Positions 47,269-58,060 of a DNA stretch of 64,000 bases are shown in pieces. The position numbers and the translations under genes are program-made. The stretch's first letter is position 1, and every line of letters begins with the position of its first letter. The DNA lies in the NCBI GenBank assembly GCA_023515745.1, contig JALECJ010000255.1:1560001-1624000 (forward strand), in the 5' to 3' direction. The notes beneath the pieces were generated by a model. It was not told the DNA's origin. It saw only the letters and a program-made list of their open reading frames with translations, and made no database searches. Origin of the DNA: Amoeboaphelidium protococcarum (lineage: Eukaryota; Aphelidiomycota; Aphelidea).

Positions 47269-47676
47269 TTGATTGATTATCTATCCCTGCAGTAATTCTC
47301 GTGATTAATATATGGAAATTCTTTAAACTTTTGTTTTTCATAGTATTCGTGCTGACAATCTACCGCGATACATTAGTCTTACATTTGTAAATTTCTGTGA
47401 GCGAGGCATTGTATTGAAACAACAATCATACGTCATTCTCTTCATTAATCAATCTGAAAGGCACCAGTATCATTAATGCGGAGACGATCCTCATTTGACC
47501 GGGCGACGAATAGTGGTGGCAGACGTAGAAATTGATTTTCGCTCAAAGTCGGTTCGTCGCAAGATCTCTCTCTCTCTTCAGCCAACTTGCGTTTTATCTA
47601 CAAACTAAACATTGCCATACCGTTGGTAGAAAAGTGATTATACACTGATCATTTAAAGAGAATTTGAATAAATAAA
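47269..47676. promoter_or_regulatory. Intergenic/promoter of cytochrome b5 reductase
   Basis: 408 bases with a CT run (ctctctctctcttc) at about 47566-47579, about 100 bases before the next ATG. No gene seen. Confidence 0.35.
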
Positions 47677-48603
47677 ATGTTCTTTGATGAAGTATTGAAT
47701 TAACACCATGCAACTATAGGTGTAGCTCTCGGAGCGATTGTCTTTACAATCTATCTTTGGGGAACTCGGTACTAATCTTAAGCCATTAGTAAGTCACTTT
47801 TTATACGTGCAATATAATAGAGTTAATTACGTTCAAATGTAAGTGTAGAGCCGCTGTTGCACAAGACTGAATTTCGCAAGTTCAAATTGATTAAGAAGGA
47901 GATTTTGACGCACAATACTGCCATCTACAGGTTTGAACTGCCTGCTGGTACAGGACTGAATCTGCCTATTGGTCAACACGTGTCTGTGAAGGCAGCGGTC
48001 ACCGAAGATGGTAAGGAGGTGATGCGCAGCTACACACCCATCAGTCTGAATGATGATAAGGGACATTTCGAGTTGCTGATCAAGACGTATCCCACTGGCG
48101 TTCTCTCTAAGCACTTTGCATCTCTACAGCTGGGAGATGAGTTGGAAGTTCGTGGTCCGAAGGGTAATTTCCTGTACACACCAAACATGTGCAGAGAAAT
48201 TGGCATGCTGGCTGGTGGCACTGGTATAACACCAATGTTCTAGATCATTCAGGCTGTTTTGAAGAATCCTGCTGACAAGACTCGTATCAGCCTGGTATTT
48301 GGCAATGTCACTGAGGAGGATATTCTGTTGCGTCAGCGTCTAACTCAGTTGGAGAAGGATCATCCAGAGTAGCTGAAAGTTTATCACGTATTGAACAATC
48401 CACCGGCTGGTTGGACTCAGGGTAGCGGCTTCATTAATGCGGACGTTATTAAGTAATACTGTCCGGCACCTGCGAAAGATGTCAAGATTCTGATATGCGG
48501 TCCACCTCCGATGGTTAAGGCAATGTAGGCAACTTGCGAACAGCTTGGTTATGAACCTGCTCGCCCAGTCTCCAAGTTGGAAGATTAAGTCTTCAAGTTT
48601 TGA
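47677..48603 (+). CDS. CYB5R: NADH-cytochrome b5 reductase
   Basis: Exons 47677-47788 and 47849-48603 with a 60-nt intron; 288 residues. A single N-terminal hydrophobic helix at about residues 13-33 ([17 protein letters not shown]) anchors it in the ER or outer mitochondrial membrane. The FAD domain has MRSYTPIS (R-x-Y-T-P) and [27 protein letters not shown] follows. The NADH domain has [14 protein letters not shown], then [17 protein letters not shown] and [12 protein letters not shown], ending in V-F-K-F-stop like the family. It reduces cytochrome b5 for lipid desaturation and sterol synthesis. The intron end is placed at 47848 to give the in-frame [14 protein letters not shown] join. Confidence 0.94.
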
Positions 48604-48706
48604 TTTTACTCTCTTAATGATTAGGACTTGACATAAATAAATCATCATTATATTGTGTAAAATTTATATGTATGTATGTTAATTACTTTTATTATATGTT
48701 GCCATA

Positions 48707-49861
48707 TCATTTCATGGTGCAAGTGTGAGTGTTGCATTGAGATTTGTGTCGTGGCCAATCTGACTTTATACAATCAGAAGAGCAATACCAAGCGCTCTTA
48801 CAGCGCGAGCATCTCTTCAATGTGGACTACGGGAATTCCTTCATACAGCTCTAACAGGTTGATTGCAATTAAGCACAACACAATGAACAAGTGCATAAGA
48901 ATTGTCGCTCCTTGATTAACTCATTTCTCCTATATTGAGCTCGTTAGAACGGCGTCGATTCGACATCTCCAGTTGAATATACAAGTCGCTTCGGATTGAT
49001 GTAAGATATGGTGAGTTCTTCTCCTTAAACAATGTCTTACACAGCATAGCATATCATGATGGACTTGCTCTGGGATGACGAAGACCAACTTAAATTGGGT
49101 GAGCATGAATGATTAAGCAGAGCAGTGACAGGATACAATGCGCGTCCAATATCGTTTCCATGTTAATCAGCGACGCAGTGTTAATTATTTATTATAATTT
49201 TGCAAACTCTGCTAATATAGTCCAACTACAACTAGCCTTATTTCCCATCATAAATCGACCGCGATATGCTTCCCAAATCATCATTCATACTCTGCACCAC
49301 CAGACTCTCCTCTTCGAAAGTGAGCAGATTTACCAACTCTGGATCTGCCACAATAATGTCACTATCACACGCAGCTTCTCTTCCTTTTTAGTAGTCGCCA
49401 AAATATCGCATAAACATTGCATACAATCCAGTTTCCGATTCTTTACTATCCAGTGTATTACCAGACGTAGACTTGATTTGCAGCGAATGGAAACGCTGAT
49501 GCTCCTTTAGGATATAACTGTTCCATACACAATCTTGGCATAGTGGTGGCATATCTATGTTAGTAAGGCGGAGAGCAGTCATTCTCTCGGTCCATGCCGA
49601 CGCGTCATCATCATTCATCTATGAAGAGCATCCGCTACAGTATGCATGCAAGTATTACTATTCTACAGCCATCGTTACGGGGGATTCCATTATCACTGGC
49701 TCTCCACGTTCAATATCACGCGTCGCCTTCAGACATAGGCCTTTCGCCGGCGAATAATCAAGCTTCAGCGGATACTGTTCAAAAAATTACTCCACTTCAC
49801 CAATGAGCTGTCCCGAGTCTTCATCTCTGCTTAATAACGCTTTAATAATCTCTTATCTCAT
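48707..49861 (-). CDS. SET-domain protein with a C-terminal MYND zinc finger
   Basis: 384 residues, intronless. A split SET domain starts near residue 45 (GLCLKATRDIERGEPVIMES). The insert contains possible Zn ligands (CSGC, CQDC). The catalytic part is ALLNHSCSPNLSW and VQGEELTISYINP, followed by a post-SET-type CTCSLCC. The last ~45 residues are a full MYND finger: CQSCMKEFP, RCSRCKSAWYC, SSDCIKSDWPRHKSQC. SMYD methyltransferases normally carry MYND inserted inside the SET domain, near the N-terminus. Here it lies after post-SET. Expected activity is lysine methylation of histones or other proteins. Confidence 0.88.
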
Positions 49862-50010
49862 TTTATCAAATACAAGCAATGTCAGTTGAGGAGGGAAATA
49901 GTGATTCTAATTTCCTGATTTTCAATTTACTCATTTCATGAAAAACGTTCACCGGTGCACTTTTACGAAAAGATCAAATCAAATTAAAATAAAAGATTGT
50001 AGTAATCAAG

Positions 50011-50748
50011 ATGGATAGTTTCGAAGTGAGGATGTAATTTGCTGATCTTGTTGAAAGATTAAATTCCACTCAGTTCTAAATCTAGAGGACTGTACAGTTT
50101 ATGCGAAAGTACGAGAATTAAAGTGAGGAAGCGGGTATGTTATTCGATGTCATTTTGCAAGAGTTTTCAAAGAAGGATCGAAATGGTTCGTACATCAATA
50201 GACGCGTATATCTATTTGGACTGCTGCAGGCTTATGTAGATTCTTCATCTACCTAATATTAATAATAACAGTCGGGCGATGTTGAGGATTAGCCGTATAT
50301 GTAACTACTGCGTGACAATCTGGTGGATCTGTGCGAACTCGCCATTCCGAAAGATCATCCTATCGGCGTATCACTCAATGCGCCAGTTCTGACTTCAATT
50401 CTGACCGAGTGGAAAGGTCGGCAATGTTTCAGAAACAACACGCAACTTATCGACGCGTGTCTCTCACTGATTAACGACACGCTTAGTCATATCTAACCTC
50501 AGCTGGACGACTTTGCTAATCTGGAAAAGAAAATGTCAAAGGCCGAATCTCTGAAACGGATAGAACAAGACAGAGAACGCCATAAACGCCGCAAAGAAGA
50601 TGCATGGATGGAACACACGCTGAACAGTGACGCCATTAATCCACTTGAATACGAGTTTGACATGATTTGGAATGGCGTTGATCCATACAATCTGCGTATT
50701 GATGGTTAAACATTTTAAAAAGAACTTGCTCTCTCCAAGCTGCGATGA
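50011..50748 (+). CDS. CTK3: CTD kinase I gamma subunit, Ctk3 homologue
   Basis: 245 residues. MDSFEVRMQFADLVERLNST is the conserved Ctk3 start, followed by IQRTVQFMRKYENQ and LFDVILQEFSKKDRNGSYIN. Residues 1 to ~150 form the CID-like helical domain. The C-terminal part, KRIEQDRERHKRRKEDAWME, then EYEFDMIWNGVDPYN, is the other family block. Ctk3 stabilises the Ctk1-Ctk2 kinase that phosphorylates Ser2 of the Pol II CTD, so it acts with elongation factors such as the TFIIS encoded nearby. No intron; several TAR codons. Confidence 0.85.
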
Positions 50749-50937
50749 TTATCGGGTATGAATTAATTTGTTGATAAATGTACCTCTATATAAATTTTAA
50801 TATTGTATCGGTATGTTTAGCCTTCTCTTTGAATCCAGTGATTTATTGACTGTTTAATGTCAATGGGATGAAAATCATTCAAACTCTTTCGCTCATAGAT
50901 AGAAACAAAGCTTTACAATTACCAAAATACACCGAAT

Positions 50938-51549
50938 ATGCATCCAAAGCACGAATCTTTTCTGGATACGCTCTCTTTTATTATAGATCAGAGTAGCAAT
51001 AAAGTAAGTGATGGTGATAATGTGATACTGTCCAAAAAGAAGGAGTTGGCTCATGCTATTGATGACAGCAAGTTGGAGCACAAGGCTAAGGCGTTGATGC
51101 GTCGCGATAAATTATCAAAGAGAGATCGCGATCATGTCCTCCCTAATCTGGAATATGACAGTGAACAGAAGGATAAACTGGGATGGAGGGCTGAGTACGA
51201 GAAAGTGCTGAGGAAGACGTCGACGCGTGGTGTCATTAAGCTATTTAATGCAATCAAAACTCAGCGAGATGCTCAGAAGCAAGTGGTAAAGCAGATATCA
51301 CGATCCAAAAGTGGTGGCAGCAAAATATAGTCACCATCTAAAATTGTGAAGAACGCCGATAAGGCCAAGCTTGCATCTGCATCCAAAGAAGCCTTCTTGC
51401 AGTATTTAAAGAAGGACTCTGCCGCTGTAAAATCTGCTTCATCTCCTTAATCATAATCCAAATCAAGTCAGAGCGAGACACCAAAGTGGAGTGCCCTAAA
51501 TGACAATTACATGACTGATGCCAAGATTCAAGACTGGGATGATATTTGA
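50938..51549 (+). CDS. RRP15: RRP15 homologue, pre-60S processing factor
   Basis: 203 residues. MHPKHESFLDTLSFIIDQSS is followed by the RRP15 core: SKKKELAHAIDDSKLEHKAK, then RDRDHVLPNLEYDSEQKDKL and LRKTSTRGVIKLFNAIKTQR (about 51200-51270), the most conserved block. The C-terminal ~60 residues are Lys/Ser-rich with EAFLQYLKKDS. Rrp15 is a nucleolar protein needed for 27S pre-rRNA processing. The gene lacks introns and ends in TGA two bases before another ACGCGT. Confidence 0.9.
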
Positions 51550-51625
51550 CGCGTAATATTCCTTTAATAAAAAATGACATATAGTACATTAGATACAAAG
51601 TTTCTTTTAACAAGTCTTATAATAA

Positions 51626-51958
51626 TCATCCAATATTTCGTAGTCTTACGTCTTTCAACATCTTACTGTTCATCCGTGGATCTTCTCCTTCAATGCCAAG
51701 AACTGGCTCTGGAATTTTGGCTTCCAGAACGTAATGATTGTCACAGTGGGGACAGTACTCATCAGAGTCATCTTGCTCTTCCAATTCCACCACGTCTTTC
51801 CTGAACACCTTCTTGCACTTCTTACATGCTAGTACAATTTCGGAGCTTTTTATCAATGGATGACTCTCCCGCTCCATATGACATTCCGGGCAATCATACC
51901 ATTTCTTACAACATGGCGTTCTAATGGCAACTTGCGCATTCAATATATGTTTACACAT
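51626..51958 (-). CDS. CHY-type zinc finger protein (Hot13-like)
   Basis: 110 residues from ATG 51958; the frame runs further upstream but without another ATG. Zinc ligands: MCKHILNAQ with CKH at the start, TPCCKKWYDCPECHMERESH for the CHY fold, and a second ribbon CKKCKKVFRKDV with YCPHCDNHYV. The size matches yeast Hot13 (116 residues), which acts in the mitochondrial intermembrane space on the small Tim/Mia40 oxidation pathway. The ribbon and the acidic DDSDEY linker also fit other small CHY proteins of fungi. Upstream is a TATA-like tatataaacgcga. Confidence 0.75.
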   Translation of the reverse strand: MCKHILNAQVAIRTPCCKKWYDCPECHMERESHPLIKSSEIVLACKKCKKVFRKDVVELEEQDDSDEYCPHCDNHYVLEAKIPEPVLGIEGEDPRMNSKMLKDVRLRNIG

Positions 51959-52089
51959 TATACAACAACGTTGCAATAACTATTTAACAGTCGCGTTTAT
52001 ATACGATCTTTCACCAATGGAAAAGTCCTAAGGAGATGATTTTCATGTTTCTTTTTTCAGAACGAGAGAGAAAATCAACTCGGATTATA

Positions 52090-53010
52090 ATGGAGTAGAT
52101 GGATAGTGATATAGAATAGCAAGAGTAGCCTCTCTAGGAACAGTAATAAAAGAGTATCGCTTAGTAGAGAAAAGAACTGCGGGCCTAGATATAAGCGATT
52201 AAGAAGAGTACTGCTAATATGAACAAGAAGGATAAAAAGGCAGCGATGGAGCAGGTACACGACTTGGAGAAGAAGATTTAGCAGTTGGAGAACTAGAAAG
52301 ACAGTGAATAATAGTAGACAGTATCATCATAGCAGAGTAACTCCGCAGTACTACCTGAAAGTCTATACAAGAATAGCGATAAAGCTGGTAATAACTTGGA
52401 AGGGGGAGAGTAGAAGAAGCTAAGTAAATAGCAGCTTAGGAAGTTAAAGAAGTAGGCTGAAATTGAGCGGATTAGACAGGATGCTATTAATGAACCGACT
52501 GTTGATCTAGCTCAGATTGAACGCCAGAAGATTGACTAACTCATCTAGTCTGATGGTCTGTCCATACTCGAGGTGGCCCCGGATGGTAATTGCTTGTTCC
52601 GATCTATCCAAGATTAGATAGGCAATTAATACAATCATGAAGAATTGCGAAGGATGGCGGTGGAATATATTCGAGAGCACAGAGATGATTTCGCTCCGTT
52701 TGTACAAGATGATAATGGAGATTTGGCTGATTTTGAACAATACTGCAGTGATATGGCGGATGTTAATCGTGCTAAATGGGGAGGTGAAGTTGAGATTCGT
52801 GCACTGGCTCATGCTCTTAAACGCGACTTTGTAATATATCAGGCAGAGTTTGGTATTCTACGCGTTAGACATAATGAGAACGACACTGGTTATGGTGGAT
52901 CTAATCCTACTAGTACTGATGACGATAACTCGATTAGAATTTCATATCATAAGCACGAATATGGACTCGGCGAGCATTACAATTCTCTGAGACGCGTAAA
53001 TACTAATTGA
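52090..53010 (+). CDS. OTU-domain deubiquitinase (OTUD6-like)
   Basis: 306 residues. Residues 1 to ~150 form a Gln/Glu/Lys-rich coiled coil (MEQMDSDIEQQEQPLQEQQQ, then KKDKKAAMEQVHDLEKKIQQ), largely written with TAR codons. The OTU fold follows. The catalytic Asp/Cys box is VAPDGNCLFRSIQDQ (Asp-Gly-Asn-Cys). LRRMAVEYIREH, the WGGEVEIRALAHAL block and the terminal His motif KHEYGLGEHYNSLR complete it. OTUD6 proteins remove ubiquitin, for example from ribosomal proteins, and regulate translation. No intron; it converges with the SPP2-like gene 39 bases away. Confidence 0.93.
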
Positions 53011-53049
53011 AAATGTTCAGAAACTTATATACAGTACAATAGCATCTGT

Positions 53050-53598
53050 TCACTGTGGTTTTTACTTTCTGAGATCTATATCTTTTTCATCTTCGTTTAA
53101 GTCGCCATTGTAACCCATCCACCTGAGCATTCGCAAACCGAAATCATCAATATCAATCAATTCCTACTCCTTTACTTATTGATTTTATACATGATCTACC
53201 TCTTCATCATCAACTATAACCGGTTTCTACCGTAATATCAATGTTCCCTTTAACTAGTTCTTTTCAGTGTCATGCGTACCATCGATTCTCTAATTCCTTT
53301 CCGAGGACTTCATAATCTAAAGACCATGCTTCTAATCATCATACCTACTGACTTGAGACTATTAATCAACTTACGCCTGATTGCTGGCGGTAGAACTATT
53401 CTATGCATTAGTGTTAGCAGTCTTCGATCGGGTCTAATCTGTCTTTGTAATCTTGATCTCCGACACGGCTTCCTTTATCGGTTAAAATGAAGATTATGCC
53501 TCACTTCTACTACTAGATTCTTCATCATCTCTCAACAAGGACTACAACTTTCGTTTACTCTTATTAGACTTGGGAATGGTGAAACTGGCACCAGACAT
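53050..53598 (-). CDS. SPP2: SPP2/GPKOW-like G-patch splicing factor
   Basis: 182 residues, one exon, with about 19 TAR codons. It begins MSGASFTIPKSNKSKRKLQS, the basic FxxPK-type start of SPP2 proteins. The Ser/Thr/Gln-rich middle is low complexity. The C-terminal block IDIDDFGLRMLRWMGYNGD aligns with the V-E-E-F-G-x-A-L-L-R-G-M-G-W signature of SPP2/GPKOW. Spp2 is the G-patch cofactor of the Prp2 helicase in spliceosome activation. The G-patch is only partial: the FG-x2-MLR-x-MG core is kept, but later glycines are not seen, so the assignment is moderate. Confidence 0.6.
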
Positions 53599-53806
53599 GT
53601 ACGGATTAATGATATAGTTCTTCTAGTAGATAAAAGTAAAGTTTCAAAATCTAATAAAGCGCGCAAGATACTGACCAGCTCAAGAAATTACACGACGGAC
53701 AGAGTTTAAAACCAGTAGAGAACTCCAAAAGGGAATCTGTTGAGAAATTCCAAGCGGAAGCACACTTCACGTTGGATTGAACAGAGTAGGATAAGACGAG
53801 AGAATT

Positions 53807-53824
53807 AGAGAGAGAGAGAGAGAG
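53807..53824. repeat. (AG)9 microsatellite
   Basis: Pure AG run of 18 bases, 12 bases before an ACGCGT motif, in the region shared by the SPP2-like and POLD2 genes. Confidence 0.85.
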
Positions 53825-53835
53825 ACGGAACGGGG

Positions 53836-53841
53836 ACGCGT
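53836..53841. promoter_or_regulatory. ACGCGT (MluI cell-cycle box-like) upstream of POLD2
   Basis: The motif sits in the POLD2 promoter, mirroring its position before PSF3, the other replication gene of the window. It is only suggestive because ACGCGT is frequent everywhere here. Confidence 0.4.
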
Positions 53842-54003
53842 CGCTCATTCAGATCAGAAATTGTTTCGCGTTTCGCTTTACTTCACTCTCTGCGTATTGC
53901 TTATATCTTCACGTTACTTACTTTCAGTTTAACGCTTATAGTGTTATAAATACTTGGTCAATTGAATAATTATTTTAAAACACTCCTCACTTAGTAAGGT
54001 ATT

Positions 54004-55350
54004 ATGACTTTAACGCATCGACCTGTTGTGGGAGTTTAAAGCTATAACATTGATGGATTCATGCCTTCTAAACGAGATTATGGTCGGTAGTATGCATCCC
54101 TTTACTGGAGTCGCTTGGAGATATTCCGACCGCTACTGCTTGAGAATATATAATCTGACTCTAAGCTGTCACGCATCTCTTTGAAGCAGAAAATCTCTGA
54201 TGTTGTATAAAATGAGAAATGTATTATCGTGGGCACTTGCTACCTGGATATGCCTTTGAAGCCAAATGTTCTCACTGAGCTAGCTGAAGAGAATCAAATT
54301 GGTATTCCCAGTTTGGCGCAGGTGAGTTATTCTAGTGATAGAGATGTGGCTACTTTGGAAGATTTGTCTGGCAGAATAGTGCTACAAGGTGACGAAGTGA
54401 AGAAGTAGCTATTTGTCACCGGTCTTGTATGTGCTCTGGTTGGCACTGAGCGGGAGAGTGGAGTGTTCACTGTGGACAGTGTTATATTCTCTTCGCTGAG
54501 AGATGTACCACCACTACCTGCTGTTATCAAAGAGAAACCAGTATATATTGCACTTGTGTCCTGTCTGTCTATGGCTGGAACTAGTGATTATGAACGCTCC
54601 CTTCTACGCGATTATATATGCGGCAATTTGCTCTGTAATGACTCTGATGTTCAAGATGTGTCCAGTATATCTAGATTGATTATTGCAGGTAATTCTTTTG
54701 CACAGAACAGACAATAGCTGAAAGATGGCGATAATATGAGTTTTGCCTTGTCCAAGTTCCAGCAGTTCTTGCGTGAGTTGAACCAAGTTGTTTAGGTTGA
54801 TGTTATGCCTGGTGCTTGTGATCCTACGACTTTTCTCTTACCGCAGAAGCCAATTCACAAAGGAATGCTCTTGGACCAGGATATGAAGAGGAAAGGATAA
54901 ATGCTTGAGAATGTGCACTGTAGAACTAACCCATGTGCATTTAATGTTGAGGGAGTCAAGTTTTTAGGTACGTCTGGCTAGAATTTGGACGATCTGTGCC
55001 ATTATGTGCCTCTGAAGGAAGATGGCGTCTCCACGACAGTAGATAGATTGAATATTGCCAGTAGAATGCTTGACTGGAGGCACATTGCTCCTTCAAGTCC
55101 TGACACTTTGTGCTGTTATCCATATGTCGACTCTGATCCTTTTGCCTTAATTGGTGGTAATTAGGATGGCACTCTTGGTGTACCAAACGTTTTCTTTATT
55201 GGAAATCAACCCCGATTCGGTACCAAACTCGTTGAAGCTAAAGATGGTTCTGGGAAATGTCGTGTCATTCTAGTGCCTGAATTTGCCTCAACTCATTAAA
55301 TTGTCTTGCTGAATCTGCAAGACTTGAGCGTCAAGACTGTGGAATTTTGA
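54004..55350 (+). CDS. POLD2: DNA polymerase delta small subunit (POLD2/Pol31/Cdc1)
   Basis: 448 residues, one exon. The N-terminal OB fold includes FMPSKRDYGRQYASLYWSRL and CIIVGTCYLDMPLKPNVLTE. The degenerate calcineurin-like phosphodiesterase domain follows: IALVSCLSMAGTSDYERSLL, SRLIIAGNSFAQNRQ, LSKFQQFLRELNQVVQVDVM, PGACDPTTFLLPQKPIHKGM and NPCAFNVEGVKFLGTSGQNL. As in other B subunits the metal ligands are not preserved, so it is structural. It bridges the catalytic subunit with POLD3. Many TAR codons; ends TVEF-TGA. Confidence 0.93.
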
Positions 55351-55472
55351 CAAGTTGTAAATAACATAGTAGTTTACTTGTGTGCTAGTAGTTACAAGCG
55401 GTTATAAGATATTCTTCGAAATACTTAGGCTTCTTGAATTGTATAAAAGTACGCGTATTATTCATTCAATAT

Positions 55473-57614
55473 TCATTTACACCAATTTGCTGTAGGAGGC
55501 ACACAGTCTAGCCAGACGCACCATGAACATTTAAACGATGGATCGGTGTAGAACTGATAAAACCCCAAGAATAGGAGCATTGCTAGGATAGGGAATGACA
55601 CTAGAGTGAGTAGTAATTTCCGCCTACGATCCCATGTGCCAAACGTAATCTTGGGCATAAAGATTAGACCAGCCAACGTGCCGCTAAGAAATCCACCTAT
55701 ATGAGCATAGTTATCAATGAAAGGTAAGAGGCCTATAGTAAGAGCAATCACTACTGTGACGCTCAGTATTAACAAATTCTTGTACGGATTCACAAGAATA
55801 GGCCAATTTTGTACCAAATCTAAATACAAAAGAGCGAATATTCCATACATTGCACCATTTGCACCAACAGTTACGCTATTGGGATTTAAAATGGCGGCCA
55901 CAAGATTACCACCAACACCAGAAATAACGTAAATAAGTGCCATTCTGAACGAGCCCAATTGCTTCTCCATTTCAAATCCAGTCCTAGTTTAGATGATCAG
56001 ATTAAAGGCCAAATGCAATAGACCCGTATGTAAGAACATAGGAGTAAAGAATCTGAATGCCTGATCAGGCTGCTATTTATTAACAAATCCTCCCAATCCG
56101 CAAATATAATTCAGATTATCAAAGTATAGACAAGAACCATTCTGCGCACGAGGACTGGTTGATGGATAGCCTCTAGCACAGCTAGTGTAGAAGTCATTAG
56201 TTGAGCCAATTTAATTTCTCATACACGGTCCGTACTTACCTCCCATTTAGATTAGACTTAGTGATGATGGACCCAGGAACGGATTATCTGTAACAGGTGC
56301 AAAACCGCTGTTAAAGTAAATCTCATACGCCATAACAAGTACCTGGATGATAGTGACCAATTGGAGAAAGTACGGACGATAAGTCTTGATGCCGGCCAAT
56401 TGTTTTCTCACCTTTGGATCACGCAAAGCCGTTGTTGCATTACCAGCAGCACCCTTCATATTCTTTTATTGGGCATACGGTTACGGCATGTAAGGATTTA
56501 CCGCAGATTTCTAAGCTATAGCATAGTTTGGGCGAAACCCGGCACCATCTCTGTGTCTAATACCAGGCTGACCAACATACCCAATTTATCCCTGATTTTG
56601 AACGCGCTAGTACTTGCTTCTACCGCGACCTTTAATAGCGCCATAATTCTCCTTCTCGCGCCTTTAACGTTCACGTTCAACCTTGGCGGCGCGTTCTTGT
56701 TCGGAAACACTTCCTCTCTGAGACACTGAAACTACAGTACTATCAATTGGAGCCGACTTTTAAACAACAATCTTGTCTTCCTCATATGCATTTTTGGACG
56801 GAAGGGATGATGAATTCTTTTACTAAGGTGGATGTGATTGCTGAGACAAGCGGAGGTCTTTCTCACTTTTGTCATCATCATCATCATCACTATTTTCCTC
56901 AACAATGGATGACTGCTAGATTTACACGCCAGCATTTGGCTATACTGATGGGCGACGCAGCTAAGATCCTGATTAAACAGATTTTCTGCGCTAATCATTA
57001 GACTTTGCATTCGCAGAGTCAATCAGAGTCTCTTACTCTCCCTCAGAATAGCTATAATACTCATAATCAGAATCTTCATCTATAGAGTCACTGGAGCCAT
57101 CCATCTCTACCACGACTTCTGCTACATAAGACTTTCTTCTGTTAGGCGGATCAGCAATCGAATTACCAGACTTGGCTGCAGCTGCAGCATTCTACTTCAT
57201 CATAGACTACTATCTATGCAGTGGAATCTTTGACTGATCATTCTTAAAAAAGGCTGACTCTGCCTGAGGCTCTGGTGCCAGCCAATTAACCACTCTGTTG
57301 GTAATATTGGCTGCAGAGAAGAAAAGACTATTGAAATTACCACTATCCTGAATGTCAGCCTGCTTCTTCACCTTGCGATTTAACAAAAATTTACACAACT
57401 ACAACACTTCAGTCTTGTTAATCAAATCTTTGTCCATTTTCAGTTGTTTCAGAGCAGCCACGAGCAGGTCGGGATCATTGACCAGCTTGACGTCGTCCAG
57501 CAAAATGTACAACTCATCCCTGGAGATGAACCCATCACTGTTAGTATCAACCTTTTTAAATTCGTGCAGATATAGTCTGATTTAATCATCAGTCAGCTAA
57601 TTATTCTGAGCCAT
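55473..57614 (-). CDS. EF-hand rhomboid-family protein with catalytic Ser replaced by Asn
   Basis: 713 residues in one frame with about 35 TAR codons. Residues 23-34 (DTNSDGFISRDE) are a canonical EF-hand loop near the N-terminus. A 300-residue low-complexity, acidic and basic linker follows. The rhomboid core starts near residue 390 (YRPYFLQLVTIIQVLVMAYE). A Cys-containing lumenal loop is followed by the TM2 motif HTGLLHLAFN. The usual G-x-S-G is GANGAMYG, so the serine is Asn586 (AAT at 55857-55859). The paired His is kept in NYAHIGGF (His638). EF-hand rhomboids resemble the RHBDL family of intramembrane proteases. The change predicts a pseudoprotease, unless it is a sequencing error. Confidence 0.85.
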
Positions 57615-58060
57615 TTGTCACTTATCTTACACCACCGTTAATTATGAATATGAATATGGAGTAGAAAATATACACAGTTGAAATGTATGCTCATTATTAG
57701 AATCTCTTCAAGAAACGGCTCGTTGCCATGACAGAGACTCAAGATGGCAACAGCTTCTATAACGAGAGTCTATCAAAAATGCAGCTCTTACGTAGTATAT
57801 GAAGAGCCATATAAGAAAAATATAATCCGTACAAACATTTTGACTTGATAACTTCAAGAACATAATTTTCAATAATTATTCCGCGTGTAAATCCATCCGA
57901 AAGATTTACGCCACGAAGATCTTGATCTAAAAACTCTTCTTTGTTTCACTTCTCTTCGCCCGCAATTGTTTCAGTAGCATTCCTTCTTTGTTGACAGTTT
58001 GATTGTTGTTGCTCTGAAAGATCGAACTCTTACCATCCATCCATCCACCATTTAATAATT
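57615..58060. promoter_or_regulatory. Divergent intergenic region, rhomboid and DOCK
   Basis: 446 AT-rich bases between the two long divergent genes. A CCAT repeat (ccatccatccatcca) lies just before 58050. No gene seen. Confidence 0.35.

Larger units (their letters stand above)
53599..54003. promoter_or_regulatory. Divergent intergenic region, POLD2 promoter
   Basis: 405 bases shared by SPP2-like and POLD2. It holds (AG)9 at 53807-53824 and ACGCGT at 53836-53841, 163-168 bases before POLD2. Confidence 0.45.
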
